From: Peristeroidobacter soli
GTDB taxonomy: Bacteria; Pseudomonadota; Gammaproteobacteria; Steroidobacterales; Steroidobacteraceae
Length of the DNA: 64,000 nt
Direction of reading: 5' to 3'
Assembly (NCBI RefSeq): GCF_004138485.1
Contig: NZ_RYEV01000009.1
Span: forward strand, 62,001 to 126,000
Within the stretch, counting starts at the first letter, position 1. Each line of letters begins with the position of its first letter. The notes below the pieces were generated by a model. The model saw only the letters and a list, made by a program, of their open reading frames with translations, was not told the origin of the DNA and did not search any database. Below are positions 51,229 through 59,739 of this stretch, piece after piece. The position numbers and the translations under genes were made by a program.

Positions 51229-53391
51229 ATGCAACTGTCCATCGATCTACGGGCCTTGCGCAGCGGCGTGACGCGGCGAGCGGCCATGACGATCCTCGGT
51301 ATTGGCTGCGCCTTGAGCTGCACAGTCATGGCGTCCGCTGCCGGCACGCCCACTCCAGACGATGAGAACCTCTGGCTGGAGGACATCACCGGCCAGCGCG
51401 CCCTGGAATGGGTCAAGGAACAGAACGCGGCGACCGAACAGGAACTGAAAGCGCACCCGGAATTCCCAGCCGTGTTCGCTCGTCTGCAGTCCATAGGCAA
51501 CTCGAGCGAGCGCATTCCCGCCGTCGAGTTGATCGGCGCCCATCTATACAACTACTGGCGCGACGCGAGTCACCCGAAAGGATTGTGGCGACGGACTTCG
51601 TTGGCCGAGTACCGCAAAGCCTCGCCGCAGTGGGACGCGGTACTGGATCTCGACGCGCTGGCGGCGCTCGAGTCGGAGAACTGGGTTTGGAACAGCGCGC
51701 GCTGTCTGCCAGGCGGCGGCGATCGGTGCCTGGTGCAACTGTCGCGGGGCGGTACGGATGCAGTCGTGTCGCGCGAGTTCGATCTGAGCACACGCACCTT
51801 CGTGCGGGACGGATTCGCACTTCCTGAAGCCAAGTCTCACGTCGAATGGCGCGATCGGGACACGCTGTTCGTGGCCACCGATATCGGGCCCGGCAGCCTG
51901 ACCGACTCGGGCTATCCACGCATCGTCAAACGCTGGCGCCGCGGAACGCCACTCAGTGCAGCGGAAATCGTGCTCGAAGCATCGACCGCCGAGGTGCGCG
52001 CGTTCGCCTATCGAACCTTCTGGCCAGGCTTCGAGCGCGAGTTCGCCGTCCAGAGTCTCACGCTATCCCACAGCAAGCTGTTTACAAACACCGCGCAAGG
52101 CTGGCGGCAGCTGGCGTTGCCGCTCGATGCAATCACCGAGCAGTACCAGGACCAGCTGCTGATTCAATTGCGCACCGAGTGGCAAGTTGCCGGCGAGCGC
52201 TTCCCTGCCGGCGCGCTGCTGGCGGTGAACCTGGATGCCTTCATGAAGGGCGAGCCCCGCTTTGAAGTCTTGTTCACGCCTGCGCCGCGCAGCGCGCTCA
52301 CAGAATTCGCAATGACGCGCGATCACGTGGTGCTGCGCGAGCTGGAGAATCTGAGCAACCGTCTCTACGTGCTCTCGCGTGAGCAGGGACAATGGCAACG
52401 TCACCGGCTCCCGGTCCCGGAGTTCGGCGAGCTCTGGCTCGCGGCGCTGGATCCATTCAGTTCAAATGAATTCTTCGTCTCGCACTCCGGGTTCCTGCAG
52501 CCCGGCAGTTTGCAACTCGGCAATGCCGAGCGCATGAGCCTCGAACCTCTCAAACAACTGCCCGACTTCTTCAGCACCGACGGGCTGGAAATCGGTCAGT
52601 TCGAAGCGGTGTCCGCGGATGGCACCCATGTCCCCTACTTCCAGGTCTCCCGCCGCGGACTGAAGCTAGATGGCCGCAACCCGACGCTCATCTACGCATA
52701 CGGAGGTTTCGGGATCACGCAACTGCCAGATTACGACGCGAACATCGGCGCCGCCTGGCTGGAACGCGGCGGCGTGTACGTGCTGGCGAATATTCGCGGT
52801 GGCGCCGAATTCGGCCCTGCGTGGCACGAGAGGGCGACGAAGCAGCACAAACAACGTTCCTACGACGACCTCATCTCGGTGGCAGAGAACCTCGTCCGCC
52901 GCAATGTCACCTCCCCGCCCCATCTGGGCGTAATGGGAGTCAGCAACGGCGGACTGCTGGCCGGCGTGATGTTGACGCAGCGGCCCGATCTGTTCGGCGC
53001 GATCGTCAGCCGCGTGCCGCTGCTCGATATGCGTCGCTATCACCGCCTCCTGGCGGGCGCCAGTTGGATGAGCGAGTACGGCAATCCCGATGAGCCGCAG
53101 GATTGGCGCTATATCTCGCAATACTCGCCTTATCAAAATTTGCGCCGGCAGACACGCTATCCACGCACGCTGCTGATCACTTCGACTCGGGACGATCGAG
53201 TGCATCCCGCCCACGCCCGCAAGATGGCGGCGCGCATGGAATCCCAAGGGCACAGGGTTCTGTACTACGAGAACACGGAAGGTGGGCACATGGGCGCCGC
53301 CGACAATCGTCAACGCGCCTACATGAACGCGCTGACCTACGTTTTCCTATTCGACGAATTGAGTCGCGGCCGGCGGCAATCGTCAGAATGA
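51229..53391 (+). CDS. Secreted prolyl-oligopeptidase-family serine peptidase (S9)
   Basis: 720 residues with a signal-like N-terminus (about 1-37, ending VMASAAG). The propeller begins with NLWLEDITGQRALEWVKEQN, typical of prolyl oligopeptidases. The alpha/beta hydrolase domain (about 480-720) has GVSNGG with Ser572, TRDDRVHPAHA with Asp655 or Asp656, and EGGHMG with His687. It cleaves short proline-containing peptides. Lasso-peptide isopeptidases belong to the same wider fold and occur beside sigma/FecR/TonB sets, so a structured peptide substrate is also possible. It lies 19 bp after the M19 gene in the sigma/FecR operon. Confidence 0.87.
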   Translation: MQLSIDLRALRSGVTRRAAMTILGIGCALSCTVMASAAGTPTPDDENLWLEDITGQRALEWVKEQNAATEQELKAHPEFPAVFARLQSIGNSSERIPAVELIGAHLYNYWRDASHPKGLWRRTSLAEYRKASPQWDAVLDLDALAALESENWVWNSARCLPGGGDRCLVQLSRGGTDAVVSREFDLSTRTFVRDGFALPEAKSHVEWRDRDTLFVATDIGPGSLTDSGYPRIVKRWRRGTPLSAAEIVLEASTAEVRAFAYRTFWPGFEREFAVQSLTLSHSKLFTNTAQGWRQLALPLDAITEQYQDQLLIQLRTEWQVAGERFPAGALLAVNLDAFMKGEPRFEVLFTPAPRSALTEFAMTRDHVVLRELENLSNRLYVLSREQGQWQRHRLPVPEFGELWLAALDPFSSNEFFVSHSGFLQPGSLQLGNAERMSLEPLKQLPDFFSTDGLEIGQFEAVSADGTHVPYFQVSRRGLKLDGRNPTLIYAYGGFGITQLPDYDANIGAAWLERGGVYVLANIRGGAEFGPAWHERATKQHKQRSYDDLISVAENLVRRNVTSPPHLGVMGVSNGGLLAGVMLTQRPDLFGAIVSRVPLLDMRRYHRLLAGASWMSEYGNPDEPQDWRYISQYSPYQNLRRQTRYPRTLLITSTRDDRVHPAHARKMAARMESQGHRVLYYENTEGGHMGAADNRQRAYMNALTYVFLFDELSRGRRQSSE

Positions 53392-53443
53392 AAGTGTCAT
53401 CGCACCGGTGCGGTTCGCTCGACCGCTTGCGTCCAGAGGGATC

Positions 53444-54358
53444 ATGAACGACGCGATACTGGCTCAGGCTGCCAAAACCATCCGTGCCGCGCAGCCTGGC
53501 GTGCCGATCGTGCAGGCGTTCTTTCACGAACCTTCATGCACGGCGAGCTACGTCATCCACGACCCTGCGACGAAGGCGGCAGCGATCATCGACAGCGTAC
53601 TGGACTACGACGCCGCTTCGGGACGCACGGCCACTCGCTCGGCGGACATGATCCGCTCCTATATCCATCAGCAAGCGCTGTCAGTGCAATGGTTGCTGGA
53701 AACGCACGCACACGCGGATCACCTCTCCTCCGCGCCCTACCTGCATTCGATCCTGGGCGGTAAGCTAGCGATCGGACGCAATATCATTCGGATCGGACGA
53801 ACGCTCGGCGCACTCTTCAACATGGCGGCCACCGACGGGATCGAGTTCGACCGTCTGTTCGACGATGGCGACTGCTTCAGCATCGGAGAGCTGACAGCCA
53901 CGGTCCTGCACGTGCCCGGGCACACTCCCGCGGACGTGGCCTATGTGATCGGCGATGCAGCGTTTGTTGGCGATACGATCTTCATGCCCGACTATGGCAC
54001 CGCCCGAGCCGATTTTCCCGGGGGCGACGCTCGTCAGCTCTACCGTTCGATCCGCCGCTTGCTCGCTCTGCCGGCCAGCACCCGAATATTCGTTGGCCAC
54101 GATTACAAGGCTCCGGGCCGCGATCGGTATGCGTGGCAAACGACCGTCGGCGCACAGCGCAGCGACAACATCCACGTGCGCGATGGCGTCAGCGAAGAGG
54201 ATTTCGCGCTGATGCGCGAGCAGCGTGATGCCACACTTTCGGTTCCTCAACTCTTGCTGCCCGCCGTCCAGGTCAACCTTCGAGGCGGTCGACTGCCCCA
54301 AGCGGAGACGAACGGCATCCGCTACCTGAAAATTCCTCTGGACGCTTTCGGCAAATGA
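53444..54358 (+). CDS. Metallo-beta-lactamase-fold persulfide dioxygenase (ETHE1/Blh-like)
   Basis: 304 residues from ATG 53444 (AGAGGG upstream). The MBL motif is HAHADHLSS (HxHxDH), followed by VLHVPGHTPADVAYV, VGDTIFMPDYGTARADFPGGDARQLYRSIRRLL and IFVGHDYKA. The DxGTARxDFPGG and GHDY features are typical of ETHE1-type persulfide dioxygenases, which oxidise glutathione persulfide to sulfite. There is no rhodanese domain. It overlaps the TauE/SafE exporter gene by 4 bp, so sulfur oxidation coupled to sulfite export is the likely unit. Confidence 0.85.
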   Translation: MNDAILAQAAKTIRAAQPGVPIVQAFFHEPSCTASYVIHDPATKAAAIIDSVLDYDAASGRTATRSADMIRSYIHQQALSVQWLLETHAHADHLSSAPYLHSILGGKLAIGRNIIRIGRTLGALFNMAATDGIEFDRLFDDGDCFSIGELTATVLHVPGHTPADVAYVIGDAAFVGDTIFMPDYGTARADFPGGDARQLYRSIRRLLALPASTRIFVGHDYKAPGRDRYAWQTTVGAQRSDNIHVRDGVSEEDFALMREQRDATLSVPQLLLPAVQVNLRGGRLPQAETNGIRYLKIPLDAFGK

Positions 54359-55149
54359 GCTTTGAACTGGCGTACAGCGCACTGACTGTGGCTTCCGGTG
54401 CACTGGTCGGTTTCATTTTGACGCTCGTGGGTGGCGGCGGATCCATTCTCGCGGTGCCGTTGATGGTTTATGTCCTCGCTGTGCCGGATGCGCACCTAGC
54501 GATAGGAACGAGCGCATTCGCCGTGGGCCTGAGCGCCGCTGCGGGACTTCCGAAGTACGCTCGTGCCGGACAGGTAAAGTGGCGTTGCGCCGGACTCTTT
54601 GCCGCCATTGGCGTCATCGGCGCATTGCTTGGTTCGACACTGAGCATGGCGCTCGACGCTCGCAAATTACTCGGCGCATTTGCAGTCATGATGATGCTCG
54701 CCGGCATATTCATGCTGAAGAAACGTTGCGTGCCTGGCAATCCGGACGCGCATTGCGGCCGCAAGCAACTGCCAAAAGTGTTGGGCTTTGGCGGCGCAGC
54801 TGGGATCTTCTCGGGATTCTTCGGTATCGGCGGTGGCTTTCTGATCGTGCCGAGCCTGGTGGCCGCCACCGGCATGCCGACGCTGCATGCCATCGGCTCA
54901 TCGCTCGTGGCGGTCGCGGCGTTCGGACTCACGACAGGTCTGAACTACGCGCGCGTGGACCTGGTCGATTGGCGACTGGCGCTGCTGTTCGTTGCCGGGG
55001 GAATCGCCGGCGGCTCAGGCGGCACTCACATCGCACGCCGCTTGTCGAATCGCACGGGCGCTCTGGAAACCCTGCTCGCGGTGCTCACCTTCCTGGTGGC
55101 AGCGTTCATGATTTGGCAGTCAGTGCGCCCAGCAGCGGCAGCGCCGTAG
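54355..55149 (+). CDS. TauE/SafE-family sulfite/sulfonate exporter
   Basis: 264 residues with eight predicted membrane helices in two repeats (GFILTLVGGGGSILAVPLMVYVLA and FSGFFGIGGGFLIVPSLVAATG carry the paired Gly-rich motif of the TSUP family). It is co-translated with the persulfide dioxygenase-like gene (ATGA overlap). It probably exports the sulfite produced. The end overlaps the convergent lrp-like gene by 44 bp. Confidence 0.86.
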   Translation: MSFELAYSALTVASGALVGFILTLVGGGGSILAVPLMVYVLAVPDAHLAIGTSAFAVGLSAAAGLPKYARAGQVKWRCAGLFAAIGVIGALLGSTLSMALDARKLLGAFAVMMMLAGIFMLKKRCVPGNPDAHCGRKQLPKVLGFGGAAGIFSGFFGIGGGFLIVPSLVAATGMPTLHAIGSSLVAVAAFGLTTGLNYARVDLVDWRLALLFVAGGIAGGSGGTHIARRLSNRTGALETLLAVLTFLVAAFMIWQSVRPAAAAP

Positions 55150-55597
55150 TGTGTTTGAGCTCTTCCATCGCGAACGCAGCGCTCACATCCGTCAGCCGCA
55201 CCGCTTTGATGAGCTGTTTGTAAACCGCATCATAGGCCGTGATGTTCTGCACGCGCAGTTTCAGCAGATAGTCGATCTCACCGGTCATCCGATAGAACTC
55301 AACGACCTCCGGGATCGATCTCACCACCGTTGCAAAGCCCTGTAACCATTCCTCGGAGTGCTCGCTCGCGCGGATGGTCACGAAGATCGTCATGTCGAGG
55401 CCCAGTGCTGCTGGATCGAGCAGCGTCACGCGTCGACTGATCACGCCCACCTCTTCCAGACGCTTGATCCGGCGCCAGCAGGCATTGTGAGACAGATGAA
55501 CATGATCGGCGACCGCCGCGACCGATAGCGTCGCGTCCTCCTGCATCACGCGCAGAATGCGGATATCCGCTTCGTCCAGACTCACCTTGCTCGACAT
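55106..55597 (-). CDS. Lrp/AsnC-family transcription regulator
   Basis: 163 residues from ATG 55597 with GGAAGA upstream. The helix-turn-helix (about 8-60: LDEADIRILRVMQEDATLSVAAVADHVHLSHNACWRRIKRLEEVGVI) is followed by the RAM ligand-binding domain (about 75-150, VEFYRMTGEIDYLLKLRVQNITAYD). Regulators of this kind often sense an amino acid. Divergent from the iscS-like gene and convergent with the exporter, it may control sulfur amino acid use. DecR/CuyR-type Lrp proteins control cysteine desulfidases in enterobacteria, a useful parallel. Confidence 0.85.
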   Translation of the reverse strand: MSSKVSLDEADIRILRVMQEDATLSVAAVADHVHLSHNACWRRIKRLEEVGVISRRVTLLDPAALGLDMTIFVTIRASEHSEEWLQGFATVVRSIPEVVEFYRMTGEIDYLLKLRVQNITAYDAVYKQLIKAVRLTDVSAAFAMEELKHTTALPLLGALTAKS

Positions 55598-55899
55598 TTC
55601 GTAATCTTCCGGAAGTGGGATCGCGACTCGACTGACATCGCCGCGCTTTCTGCAGAATGCTGCAAGCCAGACCGGAATTGCAACCTGGCGGCGTGGTGGT
55701 GGATGAACATCCCAAGACTGACCCGGATTCGAAAAATCTCGGTAAGGTTTTTTCAACGCCAACATGTTTCCATGCGACGCTCGAAAACATGGGGCTTGAG
55801 ACATGCCGGCAAGCAGCTGGCAATTGCATTTTCATCCAACGGACGACGTTGCCAGGCCCTGCGAACCCTCTCAGCAACTCCAACCAACGACACGTCGCC

Positions 55900-57060
55900 A
55901 TGACCACGGAATTTCCAATCTACCTGGACTACGCCGCCACTACGCCCATCGATCTACGAGTCGCTGAGCGCATGATCGAATGCCTCGGCGCGAGAGGCGC
56001 GCACGGCAACCCCTCGTCCACCGGGCATGAATATGGGCGGCGTGCGCGTAACCTCATCGAGACCGCGCGAGTACAAGTAGCGAAGGCGATCGGCGCCCAG
56101 CCTGCTTCGATTATCTGGACCTCGGGTGCCACTGAATCGAACAATCTGGCATTGTTCGGCTCGGCGCGTTTCAACCGCGGACGCGGACGGCACATCATAT
56201 CCTCCCTGACCGAACACAAAGCCGTGCTCGATCCTCTCAGGCAGCTGGAGCGCGAAGGCTTCGAAGTCACGTATCTCAGGCCCGCCCCCTCGGGGGCAGT
56301 CAGCCCGGCGCAGGTCATTGACGCGCTCCGTGCAGACACTGTGCTGGTATCTCTCATGCATGTGAACAACGAGATCGGCGTCATTCAGGACGTGGCCGCT
56401 GTAGGGCGGGCATGTCGAGAGCGAGGCGTCGCGTTTCACGTCGATGCGGCCCAGAGCGCCGGCAAACTGCCGATCGACGTCGAGTCGGCGTGCATCGATC
56501 TCATGTCGTTGACGGCGCACAAGTGTTACGGGCCCAAAGGCATCGGCGTGTTGTATCTGCGTCGTCAGCCGGGACTTGGACTGCAACCGCTGTTCTTCGG
56601 CGGCGGCCAGGAATACGGTCTGCGCTCGGGAACGCTCGCGACACATCAGATTGTCGGCATGGGCGCGGCACTGTCGGTGGCGGTCGCCGACATGGCCACC
56701 GACAGTGCAAGAATCCGTGAGCTGCGCGACCGCCTCTGGGCAGGCATTCAGGCGCTCGGTGGCGTCGAATTGAACTGCGATCCGCGGCATCAAGTAGCCC
56801 ACCTCCTGAACATCTCGTTTCACGGCGTCGCTGGTGGAAGCCTCCAGTTCGCGTTACGCGACCTCGCCGTCTCGGCCGGCTCCGCCTGCTCCTCCGGTTC
56901 AGATGCGCCATCGCATGTTTTGCATGCGATGGGTCGATCCAATGAATTGGCGCACAGCTCGCTACGCTTCAGCCTCGGCCGGTTCACGACCGCAGCGGAA
57001 GTAGACGCCGCCATCGCGACCCTGAGACGCGAGTTGCCACGACTGCGCTCGAGTATGTAG
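55900..57060 (+). CDS. Cysteine desulfurase (IscS/NifS type)
   Basis: 386 residues from ATG 55900. Class V features: YLDYAATTPID, HGNPSSTGHEYGRRAR, TSGATESNNLALFG, HVNNEIGVIQD, HVDAAQSAGKLPID, AHKCYGPKG with PLP lysine Lys208, and SAGSACSSGS with active Cys330. It removes sulfur from L-cysteine as a protein persulfide. No iscU or other Fe-S cluster gene is adjacent, so a catabolic or tRNA-thiolation role is more likely. It is divergent from the Lrp-type regulator. Confidence 0.85.
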   Translation: MTTEFPIYLDYAATTPIDLRVAERMIECLGARGAHGNPSSTGHEYGRRARNLIETARVQVAKAIGAQPASIIWTSGATESNNLALFGSARFNRGRGRHIISSLTEHKAVLDPLRQLEREGFEVTYLRPAPSGAVSPAQVIDALRADTVLVSLMHVNNEIGVIQDVAAVGRACRERGVAFHVDAAQSAGKLPIDVESACIDLMSLTAHKCYGPKGIGVLYLRRQPGLGLQPLFFGGGQEYGLRSGTLATHQIVGMGAALSVAVADMATDSARIRELRDRLWAGIQALGGVELNCDPRHQVAHLLNISFHGVAGGSLQFALRDLAVSAGSACSSGSDAPSHVLHAMGRSNELAHSSLRFSLGRFTTAAEVDAAIATLRRELPRLRSSM

Positions 57061-57160
57061 CGCCATAGTCACGACGACCGAAGGGGGCTTTGCTGTCGAA
57101 GCTCCTGAATCATTGCGCCTGGGAGTCAGGGCGTTCGTGGTCTCGTCACGAATAGCGTTG

Positions 57161-57179
57161 AATCGGTTGGTACAGAATT
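57161..57179 (+). repeat. Integrase-arm-like repeat beside dusA relic 2
   Basis: AATCGGTTGGTACAGAATT, one base different from the copy at 37385-37403 and in the same position relative to a dusA relic. Confidence 0.5.
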
Positions 57180-57214
57180 AACCGATTGATCTGCTAACTC
57201 GCAGCGCGAGTGCC

Positions 57215-57265
57215 GGTCCAGTCCATCATCGGCGCAATGGAAACGCGGCGATCTAACTCATTCAT
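57215..57265 (-). pseudogene. dusA: Relic of the dusA 5' end (attachment site remnant 2)
   Basis: From ATG 57265 on the minus strand it encodes MNELDRRVSIAPMMDWT, the true dusA start, then breaks off. Five of 51 bases differ from relic 1. It probably marks the right end of the 38-57 kb island, where the displaced 5' end of dusA was left. Confidence 0.72.
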
Positions 57266-57515
57266 AACAAAGCATATTCTCGTGGCGGTCGGTGTAGTTG
57301 ACGACCGGACCGACAATGGGACTCTAGGGGAATTCGCGCTTACGAACTAGCCGCGCCTTCGGAAGACCGGAAGACCTGGCATCCCCTACGCTTCTAATTT
57401 TTCGGCGATTTCTCTGATTGTGAACGGGAACGACAAACGACAATCAAGACAGGGCTGGACATTGCGAGGAAGCGAACACCTTACTACGACCACGCGGGCC
57501 GAGGTCGCGTCAATG
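57266..57515. other. Non-coding spacer after the island end
   Basis: No supported gene. Part of a 455-bp gene-free stretch from 57061 that contains the dusA relic; otherwise nothing recognised. Confidence 0.5.
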
Positions 57516-58019
57516 TTAGGTGTCGCCAGTCGCAATCTTCGGGGCACTTTTTTTGGGTTGGAACATCGGCAGCACCGCACTTGGCAGCCTGAGGCGCGCG
57601 CAAGTGCTGTGGATGAACTCTCTCCAATAGGGCCATATGTGGTATGTCACGTTTTGAGCGAAGGCGGACATCGCCTCTTCTGTGATGACTTCCTCGTTGC
57701 TTACAACGTAATCTGCAGAAAAGGTGGCGCTGATTTCAGCTCGAATGGTCGGCTCAGCGGCTTCAAGGGAGTCAGTAACTACGAAGCGTACCCCCGTATC
57801 TACTGAGTATCGAAGCACACTGATCTTCCGGTGAGGCTCACTGTCTTCCGTTAATTCAAAGCGCTCGATGTCCGCAGAATTCGTGAACTTTATCTGGACG
57901 CCAAGCAAATCCTTCGAATACTTCGGGTCGAAACCATCCTCAGTGTGGGCTTCCGCTCGACGAACGAAGACATCTTGCAGCACAAGGGCCTGCTGCATCT
58001 GCCAAAGGAGGTCGCTCAT
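57516..58019 (-). CDS. SecB-like chaperone of a toxin-antitoxin-chaperone module
   Basis: 167 residues from ATG 58019, overlapping the antitoxin stop by 4 bp. The SecB-like core shows IKFTNSADIERFELTED, ISATFSADYVVSN and, near the C-terminus, NVTYHIWPYWREFIHSTCARLRLPS, matching the conserved IWPYxRE-type helix of SecB. In TAC systems this chaperone protects an aggregation-prone antitoxin; loss of chaperone frees the toxin. The gene order toxin, antitoxin, chaperone equals HigB1-HigA1-SecB-like (Rv1955-1957) of Mycobacterium tuberculosis. Confidence 0.75.
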   Translation of the reverse strand: MSDLLWQMQQALVLQDVFVRRAEAHTEDGFDPKYSKDLLGVQIKFTNSADIERFELTEDSEPHRKISVLRYSVDTGVRFVVTDSLEAAEPTIRAEISATFSADYVVSNEEVITEEAMSAFAQNVTYHIWPYWREFIHSTCARLRLPSAVLPMFQPKKSAPKIATGDT

Positions 58020-58423
58020 GCAGCCTTGCAGCTCTCTTTGTGGAGAGGGATTACGTTGCTCCAGCGCGGATCGTTGCTCACTTCAACTTCTGCGAACCCA
58101 GCAACGCGCCTGCTGATAAGTACAGCATCGACGGATTGCCATGCATTTGACTCGTGGGCATCTAACAGGCGCACGCAGACCTTTTTCCCTAACGATGACG
58201 CGATGTCGGCGAGCGTTCGCAACGTCATGTTTCTCGAACCGGTGAGAATCTGGCTGACAAACGCCTTGCTCTTTCCCAAAGAGGCAGCCAGCTGGGCCTT
58301 CGAGACCTCAAGCTTGTCCATGGCTTCCCAGATCTCTTCAGCGGTGTCAACGATGAGCTTCTCCTGAGCATAGATTCGCTCGCGCTCGGGGGACGCTTCC
58401 ACCCAATCGTTAAGCTTGCTCAT
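58016..58423 (-). CDS. higA: XRE/HigA-type antitoxin
   Basis: 135 residues from ATG 58423, overlapping the toxin stop by 4 bp. A Cro/C1-type helix-turn-helix is at about 38-85 (LEVSKAQLAASLGKSKAFVSQILTG, TLRTLADIASSLGKK). A C-terminal extension (about 95-135) ends in a Trp-containing stretch (WSNVIPLHKES) and would be the chaperone-addiction (ChAD) segment bound by the SecB-like protein. It should bind its own promoter and neutralise the toxin. Confidence 0.78.
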   Translation of the reverse strand: MSKLNDWVEASPERERIYAQEKLIVDTAEEIWEAMDKLEVSKAQLAASLGKSKAFVSQILTGSRNMTLRTLADIASSLGKKVCVRLLDAHESNAWQSVDAVLISRRVAGFAEVEVSNDPRWSNVIPLHKESCKAA

Positions 58424-58968
58424 TTCGACTCCTTACTCAATCTGTAACTGTCTTTCCGAGCGCTGGCCTTTGCCAGATCAGCTGGATCCAACTTCTGTTT
58501 CTTTTTCAGAACGACGTGACTAATGATGAATGCTCGGCGACCGCTCACCCGATCGAACCATCCATATGCACGCAAACCCGTATTGCCCTTAACCGCGTGA
58601 ATCCCATCACCCTCGGAATTCATGTGGTCCGGCACACGTAACCGCCCGAACTCCGCCAATCGAGCTAAACGCGCTCGAAATTGCGCTTGATGCGCTTCCA
58701 TGACCCCCACTTCCGCTTCGGCCCATGACGCCTCAGCACCCTCCCACAGCCAAATCGTCAAGCTACTTCCGCTGTGGTACTCGTCCATCGGTTGGCTGGA
58801 GTTAATATATAGATTAACGAGCAGATTTCTACTGATGTTTTCGACAGCGTGAGCTATTCGCAGGCTGTAGGCCATTCTTGTACGACCTGACAGCCCGCCT
58901 TCGTTCATATTGACCGGCGCTCTTCGGCGACCACGCCCCATTTCTCCCCAATTTTCTGGATACGACAC
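58420..58968 (-). CDS. higB: HigB/Gp49-like RelE-superfamily toxin
   Basis: 182 residues from GTG 58968; ATG codons at about residues 10, 21 and 32 are alternative starts and a shorter protein is possible. The C-terminal 90 residues fit HigB/Gp49: FRARLARLAEFGRLRVPDHM, GIHAVKGNTGLRAYGWFDR, AFIISHVVLKKKQKLDPADL, ending with Arg/Lys-rich RKDSYRL. Such proteins are ribosome-dependent or free mRNA endonucleases. The N-terminal 80 residues are extra compared with usual HigB and may be translated wrongly or be a real extension. Confidence 0.68.
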   Translation of the reverse strand: MSYPENWGEMGRGRRRAPVNMNEGGLSGRTRMAYSLRIAHAVENISRNLLVNLYINSSQPMDEYHSGSSLTIWLWEGAEASWAEAEVGVMEAHQAQFRARLARLAEFGRLRVPDHMNSEGDGIHAVKGNTGLRAYGWFDRVSGRRAFIISHVVLKKKQKLDPADLAKASARKDSYRLSKESK

Positions 58969-59739
58969 CAGCCAGAGCGGGCGAGATACCGCTAGTTATC
59001 AATGGCTTGACCTCGTCATAACCAGGTAGCACGCAGCCCAAGTGTGATTATTGTTAAATCGAGTATCCTCAAAACTGCCCACCTTGGCAGGCAACCTCAC
59101 CCCCAACCTCCAAGCCGTAAAAGAATCATGGCTCGCCACCTGGCCACCGGTGGCGACCATCGAAGCGGTCGTCGAGCTCGAAGTTCGGCCGCCAACATTG
59201 GGCGCTGTGGGCGATTCCATTTCGCATGAGGTCGCGCGCGTCGAACGCGATCTCTATTTTCAATGCATTCCTCCGATCAATGGGCCGCTTCGGACAGATG
59301 ACGCTCAAGCCTCGGCCGTTCGTGAGCTGCCGCATAGTCGAGGACAGCGACATCACTTGCCGGCCAGCGCACCTCGCGATCCACCACGCAGCGCTGATCA
59401 ATGCCAAAATGGTTCATCGCGTCCACGAAGCGCTGCGCGCTGAGCAGCCCTTTATCCACTGCCGCCGCCCATGATGATGATGATGCCGAACGCAGCCCTG
59501 GCTCAAACATCGCGTTGATCTCGGCGACCCGCGATCCTGCGGGGAGGCGCCGTTTATGCCGCGAAAGCTCGGCGGCCTTCGGTTGACGGCGAGTACGGTG
59601 TGGCAAGCTGATTAAGCAGGCAGCTTGACTGTCCTCCGGGCTCTCAGACGATCTGGGTGCGCGGTGTAGCTTCCGGATCTTCACGTGAATTCGGCCGCCC
59701 AGCCTCACTCAAATGCGTAATCGAGGAGTTGCGCGATCT
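58969..59739. other. 0.77-kb stretch with no firmly supported gene
   Basis: A minus-strand frame at 59277-59708 (143 codons) has a plausible C-terminal half (SRVAEINAMFEPGLRSA ... DAMNHFGIDQRCVVDREV) but an Arg-rich, unlikely N-terminal half. It may be a fragment of a lost gene. The start contains the likely toxin promoter region near 59000-59060 and a short ATG run near 59468. Confidence 0.4.

Noticed and set aside
48428-53391. Lasso-peptide biosynthesis cluster (sigma/FecR/TonB plus S9 peptidase)
   Set aside because: No precursor, B protease or asparagine-synthetase-like C protein is present, and the S9 protein resembles ordinary prolyl oligopeptidase.
59277-59708. Minus-strand frame of 143 codons
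   Set aside because: Only its C-terminal half looks protein-like; no start signal or family. Possibly a gene fragment.
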